Below are positions 22,776 through 32,774 of a DNA stretch of 64,000 nucleotides, in pieces (position 1 is the first letter of the stretch; each line of letters begins with the position of its first letter). This DNA comes from Botrytis cinerea B05.10 (taxonomy: Eukaryota > Ascomycota > Leotiomycetes > Helotiales > Sclerotiniaceae). The stretch is from positions 7,501-71,500 of the forward strand of contig NC_037313.1 in NCBI RefSeq assembly GCF_000143535.2, given 5' to 3'. A model generated the notes under the pieces. It worked only from the letters and a program-made list of their open reading frames with translations, did no database searches and was not told the DNA's origin. A program made the position numbers and the translations under genes.

Positions 22776-25051
22776 ATTAGATTGTGATATACTTGTCACA
22801 TTTATTAGACGCCAAGCTAGAACTGGGTTACTCAGGCACCAGAGATACCTGTTCACCTCACTACTTTCTTTCGTTTGTCTTGGCAGGGTAGGACGGCGCT
22901 TGTTTGGGTGTTTTCTCCTTCTGGATATGTGTTAGGGTTAGGGAAATAGATAAAAATAATAATGCAATGATGATTTAAAATCCCAAAAACTGATAGCAGC
23001 CATAATTAATTGGTGGCTCCACTTGGCAATCCTTCGGCCATGGTGTTCTCGAGGTACCGGTGGCATTGTCCTAGATGAATAGGTGTGATATATCTAGCAG
23101 TTCTCTGATTGGCGACTCCCACTGACAATCCTGTAGTGACGCTCTTTTTGAGCAGGCTCGAGGTGGCATTGTTCCAAACAGGCATGCGTAGCGTTACCAT
23201 GTGAAAAATATATCGAGAAGGAGGTATCTTAGATGAGGTTGATATTGAGATACCCCACTTTCATGTGGCACGGCTTTGTCACTCAGCCACATGTAGTCAA
23301 ACCAGTTGTAACCTCTACCAGGGGTTCTCATGTCTTATATAATCCATTTCCATCCACTTTTAACCTAAAATGTAACTCCGGAAATGAAACAATCCCAAAT
23401 CCTCTTTCTTTTGGAAACGTTCCCTCTTTTGTAGTATATGACTTGTGATAGGATTCTTTAGATGTCAAGCTTAAATTATCTGAAACTAATGGTATGAATA
23501 CCCGAGATACCTACCCGTGCTACCTCGCCTGTGTAGTACGGCATCATTTACTTCATCGAACACTCTTATCACCTGCTTGCTACTTCTTGGCAGTGACCTG
23601 GCGGCAGGACGATCGATGCAGAGCTGAACATCACCGGCAATCTGTTTGACTAGACTTGGCGGGACATATGCCCTTGGGTTTGGGTATCTTACTTTCAACA
23701 TCTCGGAATACCTTCAAAACATCCTCAGATCTCAAATTAGAACATCGCCGACTACAGTAATCATTAGGCTGTCTTCCCTCTCGATTGTCTTGCGCTGACA
23801 ATTAAATTTCACCGACCCACATTCGTGCTCCAAGACTGTATGTTGATTAGTATGCATCTTGGTCTCCGGAAATACTCTCATGGATGCTGATGATGTGTGA
23901 CCAATTTCGTGATATTCATCCCCTCTGTCGTATGATCGGGTGAGCTTACTCCAGTCTTTGTCTGCTGGGCTGATGAAGGTTTACACATTTTATCAATGCT
24001 TTAGCCCATTGTCTTATAACGGCATTTTGATGCGGCATTCTAAGACGAGGTGTTGGTAAGGTATTATTTTGAAAAGTCATTGTAAGAAAATGATCTATAC
24101 GATCGTTCTTTGAACAATTTCATCTTCAGGAGTTTGATTAAAACTCCGCCCTCGAAAAGTGTGAAAATCTCCAAGCTAGTCACAAGCTTTTGCGTAGATG
24201 CTTTCCACTTAGTTCCCTCTATCCAGCCTTCATCTTGGGAACAGATGTAGCTCATTGTTCCTGGGCATGAGTTCGACTACCTACCACTTCTTCTTATGCC
24301 AAATGTCTTCTCGTTGACATCATGTTATCGCTCCCGTCTTTTCTATCGCATATCTACAAATTGATTGAATTTCTCTAATTCTCCTGGTGTACTTCTGTAA
24401 ATATGGCCATTGTGTCAACCAATTATTCGTCTGTTTTGAATCTTTGTAGCATTTCTACAAATACAAGCAGTAGTTTCTCGGATTCAAAATAGAACGTTAA
24501 TTTTTTTCATTCATGTCAAATCACTACAGGCTACCTACGTCTTCACAAATGTCAACCTTCGGACTTTGAAAATGTAAATCGTTTGAATTACTCGATTTCA
24601 AAGCACAATTATCTCTAGTTCACTTGGAACAGAAACCATTACTGCCTGCTTTGATTTTACATACGATATATGAGGGCGGAAGTCACTACTCTTCAAACCA
24701 GAAATAGTATCAAACTCTGAGAAAGCGACAACATTGTAATTCCATCACATTATCTTCTCAGACAGTCGATATCAATGAGATCGAAAGTTAAAATGACTAT
24801 GGTACTTTGATGTCCCAATACCGACGCGCACACACGAAGATCTCACAGATAACCAAGAAATCGTCCGTGGAGATCAAAGCAAAACAATTTTCCACATCAC
24901 CGTCGTTCTTCTTGTGACTGCACTTCCTGTTGGGTCACTATATCTTGGAACACAAGTGCTCGTCCCGAGCAAGCCCTTAATCGCTCTAAGATCAGATTAG
25001 CGCAGATATCAAACTAAGGATGGGTCGTGGACTTGCGAAAAAGACAAGAGT
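22776..25051. other. Gene-poor stretch with a diverged 65-nt direct duplication
   Basis: Minus-strand sequence at about 23178-23109 and 23078-23019 shares a ~65-nt diverged unit. Each starts ACAATGCCACC and ends GG(A/-)GTCGCCAATCA or GGAGCCACCAATTA; the encoded tracts include GLSVGVAN and GLPSGATN. Minus frames at 23486-23701 (71 codons) and 24064-24255 (63 codons) look weakly protein-like but I recognise neither. They may be relics. Confidence 0.3.
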
Positions 25052-25302
25052 CTAGTTGGCTGGGTAGACATTAGCGGTGTCTACCTCTCCGTTGGCAGTA
25101 CCCCTTTCCCATGGTACACAATTGCAGTATCTTCATCCTTTGCTCGTTTATCTGCCAGATAGACATCGGCCTCGTCTGCATCGATAGCAGGTATAGCATC
25201 TGCTGGATAGACTGTTGTTGCATCAGCTTCTTTGGCACGATATGCCATGAGATGTAACATCCAAGACAGCAGTAGTGAGAGAACGTTGGTTGAGTAATGC
25301 AT
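25052..25302 (-). CDS. Small secreted Kex2-type peptide precursor with VYxA repeats (possibly broken)
   Basis: A 73-codon frame (25302-25081) starts with a good signal peptide (hydrophobic run SLLLSWMLHLMAY). Its acidic Ala/Asp-rich region carries diverged units, each with a Val-Tyr core: TVYPADA, DVYLADKR and IVYHGKGV. After the stop at 25081-25083, shifting the frame by one base reads DTANVYPAN and then a stop at 25052. This adds a fourth unit and suggests a frameshift or a mis-called end. One dibasic KR and an ER site resemble Kex2 cleavage points. Repeated Tyr-containing cores separated by acidic spacers and basic sites are the hallmark of dikaritin-type RiPP precursors and of fungal secreted repeat peptides. 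A UstYa-like gene lies 1.4 kb away. A non-RiPP secreted peptide remains possible. Confidence 0.4.
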
Positions 25303-25817
25303 TTCAGAAATAGAGTTATGTCGTTGTCACCTTTTCTTGTTTGATGGGCTAATGGAGCTGAGTTTTGTTGCTCAGATATATTAAGCTTGGCGACAGTAGT
25401 ACAGTAGGTGATGGAATGGGATGAAGTGATTTGGAGGAGATGATGTTGTCATTGTCGATGGAGATTGATGCAGTGTATGATCTCCTATTTTTATAAATTT
25501 GTGTTTGACACTGATAAGAGATGGATACTGATGCATTTCATTGACTTGTTGACTTGTTGAATTTTGGTGATTTCACATGTCGACTAACTCAATAAGGCTG
25601 AGTTCTTGAGAATGTTTTTTTGGGTATGGGTTTGATCTACCATCTGTGTCAAATTCGCACGAATAAGAGCAGCTCTGCACATTCAACGTTTATTTTTATA
25701 TCAAGACGCAACAGCAATCTTCACAAAGCAGGTCATGCCCCTGAATTTAGCAGTCTTTGGGAAACGACATAGCGTGAAATAGAGTAGCAAATACCAACTT
25801 CCCTACATAGATTCATG
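25303..25817. other. Intergenic, no gene seen
   Basis: AT-rich sequence between the small precursor and the next minus-strand gene. No motifs identified. Confidence 0.35.
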
Positions 25818-26535
25818 TTAGATCTCATTTTGACTTGTACAAAATATTTTTGAAGCAAAATACTGTATTGATGAAAAATTTGATGCGAAGTGAGGCTGCA
25901 CCGGGGTGTTGCACTGCTCAAAATTTGAGGCCTGATACAAAACATTATTGGATACCAACATCTCTTGCTCAAACTTAGAGGAAACACGATCGGTAGTTTT
26001 CCATCTAATGTTGAGACGTTAGGATGCATCATCGTCGGGTGTCTGGGCAAGTAGACGATTACCTGTCAAGATCTTGGCTTGACCCATATAATACTCCTCT
26101 GCAGCTATCGGTAACTCGTGTGACACTTCTCGAAGAGAATTAGACAGATTAATGAAGCTTCCATCGGGCAAATACCTAAATTATCCGGATTATTGAGTGT
26201 GACAAAATTGCCCAAAGCCAATCATGACGAGCCGGAACAAACTCATGTCACACGTCATCATCCGTAAACATTCAACTCTCCAAGACGTTGTAATGGGCGT
26301 TTCAGCCGTAGCTAATTCATATCTACAGATAAAGCTCATACAGAGATCTCGTCGTGACTTTACCAGTAGCGTACAGTAGTTTGAGGTCCATTATTTCTCC
26401 GGTGATTGTGATTGATTGATCAGAACTTATTCGTTCACCAGTTCTCCGATGCACTGCGTGGCATTCAATTAGCAGTATAGCCATAGAAAATTGACAGAAA
26501 GATATCAAGGTAAAGATTGAGTTCAATATTTTCAC
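25818..26535 (-). pseudogene. Putative secreted protein gene, probably frameshifted
   Basis: The first exon (26535-26327) begins with a signal-peptide-like MKILNSIFTLISFCQFSMAI. A second coding run (26175-26063: YLPDGSFINLSNSLREVSH, then AAEEYYMGQAKIL) joins in phase across a 151-nt gap with GT/AG ends. A 58-nt intron then leads to 26004. There the joined frame gives a poor C-terminus (to 25733). A one-base shift instead reads a coding-like tract (SSKFEQEMLVSNNVLYQASN) to a stop at 25818. I interpret this as a gene with a single-base frameshift. The family is not recognised. It is divergent from the UstYa-like gene about 150 bp away, so the two may have shared control. Confidence 0.35.
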
Positions 26536-26690
26536 TTCCCATTTTTTGTCCTTTCACTCTCTTCTAGACTATTCTTTTCTCATCATCAAATGGCTGTAAT
26601 CTTTCAATCAGCCATTTATTCTCATAACAAACTTCAAGAAGCTTTGAAAACACTAAATCCGCACAAAACTCATCAGGAGAAAGGGCAACT

Positions 26691-27690
26691 TACTGCGACT
26701 ATACAGTATTTTCAGATGTCACTTTATTAGAGAAAGGAATTCAAGATATCCGATGCCAAAAAGCATGGCTTAGTAGACATTGTAGGTTCTTCCAGCTGAA
26801 CGGTCTCATTTTCTTATTCTATATCCCAACTATCCTTCTGACAGTTGAATGCCGACAATCTCAGTTTCTCAAAGGACCCAATGTAATCCATTGTAAAAAG
26901 AAAAACTGCGATCCTAGCACTAGAAATAAGTCTGTTTCCACTAACTAATATCAATCTAGCTCCTGCTTTTAACGCAATAACATGGCAAAAACAAATACGC
27001 ACCGAGGCCGATACAGATCATGGCTCATTTTCAGGACACTCTCGACCCGAGATTGATAAAACTTGGCATGAGCTTCTGGCTGATTTGTAGCAACAAACCC
27101 CTATGATTTTGATTGTCTAAAATTAGAAGTGTGTAGACAAGCCAATTTATCTGAAACTTATAACATTAAATTGGAACTTGAGACAGTGCAACGCTTTGGC
27201 CGTGAATATATGGATGTGAAAATTCCAGCGAGCGACAAATATATAGAAACTCTCAACATTTTCCATGAAGTCCATTGTAATTTAAGTCCAGGTCGTACTA
27301 CATTTCGCGCTTCTAAACAAACTGACAGGAATAGTAGAAACGTCCAGATTCTCACAGCTACCCTGAGGTATAGTGGGCAGATTTGAGCGAGAACCAACAG
27401 GAGGTAAATCGTATGCACAATGTTACTATCAAGCTCAAGTCCTTTTTCGGTCATTCATTGACAAAGGAACATATAGCAGTGTCTCCACTTTCTCCGTCAG
27501 GCGGCTATATGTCATGGAGACGTTGGAATTATGACATATGAATCGTCCTAAGATAGCTTGATGCCAGTGACCACACAAATTTATTGCTTGGAAGAGATCA
27601 GATGACTGTAGTAGAGATAGACGTGCTGATATGATGAAGCCAGGGTGGCTAGTGCACCAACGAAAGGTGACATCGAGTGTTCACGAAAAT
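26691..27690 (+). pseudogene. Decayed UstYa-like (DUF3328) oxidase gene
   Basis: UstYa-family proteins are membrane-anchored oxidases that cyclise RiPP precursors (dikaritins) or act in other secondary pathways. They carry two HxxHC motifs. Here the N-part is readable: YTVFSDVTLLEKG, then a transmembrane helix FFQLNGLIFLFYIPTILLTV. Introns 26893-26959 (67 nt, ACTAAC branch site) and 27087-27136 (50 nt) join it to HSPAFNAITWQKQ and RPEIDKTWHELL, then ETLNIFHEVHC, an intact first motif. Beyond this the frame fails: stops intervene, and the second motif survives only as a diverged CLEEIR (27583-27600) followed, in another frame, by SRDRRADMMKPGW. No in-frame start Met was found upstream of the readable region. 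I conclude it is inactivated. The minus-strand precursor-like ORF at 25052-25302 is its natural candidate partner. Confidence 0.6.
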
Positions 27691-28182
27691 TCAGAGTTCA
27701 TTTTGACATGATTATAGGTCCTGCTTATCCTTGAGGGGGAAGTCACTTTGGAGTTTTCAAGGGGCTGATGAGGCTTTGAGACATGTCCATTAGTGTGACA
27801 TTGGCTACATTGTTTGAAGTTGCACAATAAAGTGCTGTGTAATTTTTATGTTGATGACTTTCAAAAACTAGGGCTAAGGATTCCAGGGAGGAAGTCTCTG
27901 ATTCCCTATTAATTCCTTCCTATCCTGTCCTTAAACAGTGATTTCACTCTGCAGAAGAAAGGTTGGTAAATAATGGGATGAGCAGCAAAACTTAATAGTC
28001 ATATCTGTTCTAAGCATCAACGATTGTGAAAAAAAAAGCTTGTGAAAAAAAAAGTTTGTGTAAAATAAGACATGCAACGAGTTTCTGAAACTGTATGCAA
28101 ACACACACAGCCAACAACTGAGAGAGAAATACGGATCTAAATCGTCGAATCAGGGCACTTCTTAACCTCTATTTTAGCATTG
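27691..28182. other. Intergenic, no gene seen
   Basis: AT-rich sequence between the UstYa remnant and the SIMPL gene 3' end, with a doubled GTGAAAAAAAAAG(C/T)TT near 28027-28060. Nothing else noted. Confidence 0.35.
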
Positions 28183-28911
28183 CTAAACTCCATCAATGCT
28201 CACAAATCTCACGTGAACCTTCTCAATAATCTCCACATTCTGCGGCTCCAAAGCCAATCCATCGACCATAGTCCTCTGATCTGCGCCTATGCCTCTTCTC
28301 GGCACCATTGCCGCGTATCCCTTTCTTTTCACTGCTTTAAGATTGGTCCCATTATCTCTAACTTCTGTCGCTGCGACTTTCCTCCCAAGAACCCTCGCAT
28401 AATCATCCGCTTTACTGATCGCATTTTTGATTGCCTGTTCCCTCCCCAATATCCCAGCGGCCTTTTGCGTCTCCTCAGTCAAAGACCAACTGGTTGAGCG
28501 AACCTCTGCGTTGGGCATGATGAACATAGAACTCGCCACTTCAGCGAGTTTCTCAAAGTCTTGAAAAGTGACCTCGAAATGTGAGGATGCTTCGTGAACA
28601 CGAGCCCAAGGTTCGCCATTAGAATCAGAGTCTGGAGGCTGCCAGGAGCGAGTGCGAAGATTGGTCATGGAGTAATTAGTTACTGGAGGCTCTTGAATTG
28701 CAACGTTAGGATGATTGGAAGACTGTGGTGGTTTTGTGGATAATTGCTTGAAGAGAGCTTGGAGATTATTGGATGCTTGTGTGACTGCCTCGGAAACTGA
28801 TGTTTGTGAGGTGCCTTCTGAGGTTACGGCAATGACTAAATTGCCACGTTCAGCTGGGAGTTGCACTTGTGAGGTACCTTGAATATGAATTTCGAGTGGT
28901 GGGGCTGACAT
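28183..28911 (-). CDS. SIMPL/DUF541 domain protein
   Basis: Single-exon gene of 242 residues. It opens with a short beta-rich segment (IQGTSQVQLPAERGNLVIAV) and continues with the SIMPL (YggE-like) pattern: SSHFEVTFQDFEKLAEVAS, then WSLTEETQKAAGILGREQAI and KADDYARVLGRKV. SIMPL proteins occur in bacteria (YggE), fungi and animals and form oligomeric shells; a role in oxidative stress has been proposed for YggE. No signal peptide is evident, so it is probably cytosolic. The start at 28911 is the only suitable Met and matches the family's N-terminus. The length is typical. Its neighbours are unrelated housekeeping genes. Confidence 0.85.
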   Translation of the reverse strand: MSAPPLEIHIQGTSQVQLPAERGNLVIAVTSEGTSQTSVSEAVTQASNNLQALFKQLSTKPPQSSNHPNVAIQEPPVTNYSMTNLRTRSWQPPDSDSNGEPWARVHEASSHFEVTFQDFEKLAEVASSMFIMPNAEVRSTSWSLTEETQKAAGILGREQAIKNAISKADDYARVLGRKVAATEVRDNGTNLKAVKRKGYAAMVPRRGIGADQRTMVDGLALEPQNVEIIEKVHVRFVSIDGV

Positions 28912-29452
28912 TGTAAGGAGCTAGAGAATCCAATAGTATGGTAGATGGTAGCAAAGGCAGGAAAAGATACTTCGTTGCCGGGCTTTTATGTTCGCGAAGG
29001 GGGAGTATCACGTGAAATGATGACTCTTCATATGTGGCAAAAGATTTATTGATCCCACAACTCTATGCTGAAGGATGCGGGGAGATTCTAGTCATTTTGA
29101 CACAACTGTGATAGAATGAGTCCCAACTTGCAACCCATGTCGATCATCGTGATCCTTTTCATTGCTGATTTGATGATCTCGCCCTTGTGAGAATCCTATC
29201 ATATTGGAATCAATAATTGTATTTGGTAGAAATAAAAGCACGTTCCAAATGGAATGTGCCAGACCAAGAAGGGGTGCCCGGGAGTGTTCTCACTCGAAAT
29301 CAGTCGCTATAGCTGGGATGAGAATAAAACATCAAAATTTGAACAATGAAGATTTCGGACGTTTTCTGGTGCTGTGCATCTTAGTTTTGCTTCGGGTATA
29401 TACTTATACATGACAGATACTGATACATCCTGATCATACATGGCCTTCATGT
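28912..29452. promoter_or_regulatory. Upstream region of the SIMPL gene
   Basis: 540 bp between the SIMPL start and the bL28m 3' end, presumably holding the SIMPL promoter. A 69-codon plus frame at 29204-29413 is not convincing. Confidence 0.35.
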
Positions 29453-30154
29453 CTATAATATTGGCTTTCTCTCCTTGTACTGCTCTTCCGCCATGAAATC
29501 TTCCTCCGCAATCTCAGATTCAGTAGCTTTTTGCGCCTCTTCATCTATAACAACCTCCTCATTCCTTGCCATAGCCGCATCGTATTTCCTAACTTGCTCC
29601 ATAATCTCTTCCTTCGTGATTCCAAACCCATTCTCATCCAAATGAACATCTTCCTTCGGCGGCAATCCCATCTTCTCCCTTTGTGCCCTAAATCTCTCCT
29701 TGATAGTATCCGTTTGCATGATCCTCCATCTTAATTTCCAACCTCCCATTCCTAGTTCCTTTATTCTCTGCGTCTTCTCCCCAAGTAGATATTCATCCAG
29801 TCCTCCCGCTTTGTCGATTGTCCTCAGCACTTTTGTAGTGACTCTCAATTTTATTTGCCTTCCTAAACTTGGACTGTAGAGACGCTTTCTCTGCACGTTG
29901 GGTCGCCAATGCCGTCTTGTCTTGATTTCATTCTTCTCTGAAACTATATTTCCATAACGAATCTTCTGGAGGCCGTAAAGACCGAAATTGGATTGTTTGT
30001 AGAATTGGGAAGGGCCGTAAGGATATGGCGGAACATCTGCGTGCTCGACTGCCAGCCTTTGTTTTGTGGACTTTGCGAAGATGCGAGTAGTGGAGGTGAA
30101 AGTTCGTGTGAAAGAGCGGGAGAAGGAGGGGCGGATCGATGGAAGAATAGGCAT
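29453..30154 (-). CDS. mrpl24: Mitochondrial large-subunit ribosomal protein bL28m
   Basis: Single-exon gene of 233 residues. The N-terminus (RPSFSRSFTRTFTSTTRIF) is rich in Arg, Ser and Thr without acidic residues, a mitochondrial presequence. The bL28 core follows: GLYGLQKIRYGN, then RRHWRPNVQRKRLYSPSLG, KLRVTTKVLRTIDKAGGLDEYLLG and a basic C-part. Fungal mitochondrial bL28m carries a long helical extension beyond the bacterial core, seen here as EERFRAQ-type and EIMEQVRKYDAAM segments. The protein works in the mitochondrial 54S subunit. The acidic tail (DEEAQKATESEIAEEDFM) is fungal-specific. Start chosen at the presequence Met. Confidence 0.9.
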   Translation of the reverse strand: MPILPSIRPSFSRSFTRTFTSTTRIFAKSTKQRLAVEHADVPPYPYGPSQFYKQSNFGLYGLQKIRYGNIVSEKNEIKTRRHWRPNVQRKRLYSPSLGRQIKLRVTTKVLRTIDKAGGLDEYLLGEKTQRIKELGMGGWKLRWRIMQTDTIKERFRAQREKMGLPPKEDVHLDENGFGITKEEIMEQVRKYDAAMARNEEVVIDEEAQKATESEIAEEDFMAEEQYKERKPIL

Positions 30155-30853
30155 GGTGGAGGAGGAGACGCGGGGCGCCGAATCTGGTTGTGTATAGCGT
30201 CAATTATCAGCTCGTATTGAGGTTGGTTTATCAGTATGGCTAGGAGTTCATTAATGATTGGATTCGCAGTAGAATTGCAAAATTGCTTCTTCTGGCCGAA
30301 TGTCATCAAATCAATCGTTTCGTTTGTCGTTATCACCATAAATTTTAGTTCTGGATAAGATTTCAGCCTGAGGCCAACTTTTCGAAATGTAGGTCTTTAT
30401 TTTTACACAGCCTCCGCGAAAGCTAGAAAGAAATCCGACCCAACTCATTCACATTTTTTATTATTCGTCATTTCCTTCATATATCAGATGGTAGTGCCTT
30501 CTTTGTGTCCCTTTGCTTGAACATATTCAACACGAATGCACAGTATCTTTTGATAAATATTATATTTGTGTCTCAAGTGGATATCATTAGATTCATTACC
30601 CAATCTCCGTTGATTACATCTTCAAAATGATAGCCAGAATTTGCCCTGCTACCTTCTTAGAAACTCATCCAAATTCGCCCCGATTATGAGGCTTCTCACT
30701 GGCCATACTATTCATTCTCTGCCAGATTCCCGTGTTGTCCTATCCGATAGCCAAGAGGAAGCCCCCAATATCGTAACAAAATTCTTATTTTTTACTCTTT
30801 ATAGGTCAGTAGACTTTTATTCTACAATCCAACCAATCTGAAGACTTGCACCA
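30155..30853. promoter_or_regulatory. Upstream region of the bL28m gene
   Basis: 700 bp between the bL28m start and the 3' end of the 2EXR gene. It should hold the bL28m promoter. Overlapping frames reaching 30339 are shadows of the ribosomal protein gene. No motif stands out. Confidence 0.35.
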
Positions 30854-31582
30854 TTACCCTTCTGCCAAGAGTCTCCGCACATCGATTCTTTCTCGATAAA
30901 TATCGTGCGTTGACAATACCCTTGGGATGCTCCACTTGGGGTTCTCGCTGCGCTTATACTCCTCCAAAAGCTCCCGAGTCGGCTGAATCAGAAGCTCTTC
31001 TCGTCTACCATCCTGTCTCTGCATATACGTGTGTGAACCTTGTTCATAACCAATCTCTTGACTCGCTTTACATAGTCTTCCAAAATGGGGGTTTCGCGAA
31101 TCGTATCCGAAGTCATAGATGAAGTTTTCAAGGGATGGTAACACTCGTGCTATAGTATTTCCGATTGAGTTAGGAAGCGTTTGCAACCCCCCGTGACTAA
31201 GGCTGTCTTCGTATATTGCGGCGATAGCGATATTGCGGACATCTTTCATAACTCTACCCTCTGGTCTGTCTCCGATCTGGGTCAAAGCATTTTTGATCCA
31301 TTTCACCCAGCTTACTTCTACCAAAACGATGTCTATCCTCGGGTCGAAGACCACAATTCCTAGTCTTGGGTAGCGGGCCAAATTGCTCTTGTGATATCCG
31401 AGATACGTTCTCCGGGAATCACGATTCACGAAGTATAAAGCATGCGGTTTGAATTTTCTGGGACGCCCATATCGCAAACTCTCCACTGGGACAATGTGAC
31501 CTTGTTGTCCCTCTAGTGCGAAATACCATATATGAAGCCGCAACTCGGTTGGGAGAAGAGCGAACTGTGGAAAACTTGCCAT
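30854..31582 (-). CDS. 2EXR domain protein
   Basis: Single-exon gene of 242 residues. It starts with the 2EXR signature: FPQFALLPTELRLHIWYFAL (F-x-x-L-P-x-E-L-R-x-x-I-W), then ALYFVNRDSRRTYLGYH, where the Asn-Arg-(Asp)-Ser-Arg segment is the second conserved block. The domain is common in Leotiomycetes and Sordariomycetes genomes, is often expanded and has no established function. Some authors compare its N-terminus with F-box helices, so a protein-interaction role is possible. No transmembrane segment or signal peptide is seen. A second 2EXR gene lies head-to-head 457 bp away. Confidence 0.85.
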   Translation of the reverse strand: MASFPQFALLPTELRLHIWYFALEGQQGHIVPVESLRYGRPRKFKPHALYFVNRDSRRTYLGYHKSNLARYPRLGIVVFDPRIDIVLVEVSWVKWIKNALTQIGDRPEGRVMKDVRNIAIAAIYEDSLSHGGLQTLPNSIGNTIARVLPSLENFIYDFGYDSRNPHFGRLCKASQEIGYEQGSHTYMQRQDGRREELLIQPTRELLEEYKRSENPKWSIPRVLSTHDIYRERIDVRRLLAEG

Positions 31583-32039
31583 GATGCGATAAATTGTAGG
31601 TTAACTTTTGTTGGAGGAAGTTGAGCTGTGAGAGAAGTGTGAGAGAAGGGCGAGAGCAGTATGAGAGAAGTGTGAGAGAAGTGTGAGAGAGGAACTTGTA
31701 GGAGATAACTGTGAGATAATTATGAGAGAACTGTCTCAAACTCCGACACTGTGCTCCGCAGCAATTGCTTATTGCAAACCTTCAACATGTATTTGAACAA
31801 TAGGGGATTAAATATCCAAGAGCTCATCCATTACAAGATGACAAGTGAGGGGTAATAAGTGGCTAAGGCTGAAGCTGACGGCTGTTAATCCCTGTTAGTT
31901 TTCCGGACCTCGCCAAATCAGATCGCTTTCACGTGCAATGTGTTCTTTTTTTGGCGTAACTACCTACTTCCTAAAAATTACAGCACATCCGTGACCAACT
32001 CATCTCCATTACACATTCGCGGGAACAAGATAAAGTATC
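31583..32039. promoter_or_regulatory. Divergent promoter of two 2EXR genes, with GTGAGAGAAG tandem repeats
   Basis: The 457 bp between the two starts include about six imperfect copies of (G)TGAGAGAAG(T) between about 31625 and 31735. This block falls in the 5' leader of the minus gene. Confidence 0.5.
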
Positions 32040-32774
32040 ATGCAGTTATTTTTAAACCTCCCGAGTGAATTGCGCATCCAAATTTGGGAGTATGCTCTTC
32101 CTGGCGGGAGAAATATTGAGATCTATCCAGCTTTCGTGCGTCGTAAAGAGATCGGGTGGATTGCGGTGCATTGTAAATGTTCAGCTCGCTGTCATCGTCT
32201 GCCCTCTATAGCCCACGTCAACTCAGAAGCTCGAGCTGTATTTTTTCACCACTTCACCACTTGTTTCAACACGTACGTTCAATGGAAGAACGATACGATC
32301 CTCATTCAAAGCACATCAGTCATCAAGCGCAACCTACCCCTCGATGCAGGCTCGAAAGAAATCCAAGCATTAGACAGAATAGTTTCCGAAAGTCCGAGAA
32401 GCTCTGAATTGTCGTCTTTCGCTGTCACAGCAAACCGCTCATGGGCTCGTAATGGGTTACCCCACTTTCTAAAGGCACTCAAAGTTTCTGAGCCGCAAAG
32501 GTCCCTCAATTTTGCAACTCCATTCCCCGAATTGCTGCTCGTTGTGGGGTCCCAATTGCGCTACAAGGGGCGAAGAACTAGTCTCGACGGATTGAGATTG
32601 GACTCTTTCGACGATGACCCTATGGACAACAATCAGCAATTGGAAAGACTTATAACAGAGAATACCATGAGATCATGGCGGGATATATGGGAGAAGGAGG
32701 GGAAAGGGACGCCACCACCGTTTCGAATGGTAACTTTCCGAAAAGGCGCCCCAAATTGCTTCAAGAACCCGTGA
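32040..32774 (+). CDS. 2EXR domain protein (second copy)
   Basis: Single-exon gene of 244 residues with the same signature: LFLNLPSELRIQIWEYALPG, then LPSIAHVNSEARAVFFHHF (the VNxEAR block). The rest of the chain is diverged from its head-to-head neighbour, so these are old relatives and not a recent duplicate. A Cys/His cluster (HCKCSARCH, residues ~48-56) could bind metal but is not a known part of the domain. Function unknown. The C-terminal half (ENTMRSWRDIWEKEGKG) is probably helical. The start is the first Met and coincides with the domain's usual N-terminal position. Confidence 0.85.
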   Translation: MQLFLNLPSELRIQIWEYALPGGRNIEIYPAFVRRKEIGWIAVHCKCSARCHRLPSIAHVNSEARAVFFHHFTTCFNTYVQWKNDTILIQSTSVIKRNLPLDAGSKEIQALDRIVSESPRSSELSSFAVTANRSWARNGLPHFLKALKVSEPQRSLNFATPFPELLLVVGSQLRYKGRRTSLDGLRLDSFDDDPMDNNQQLERLITENTMRSWRDIWEKEGKGTPPPFRMVTFRKGAPNCFKNP

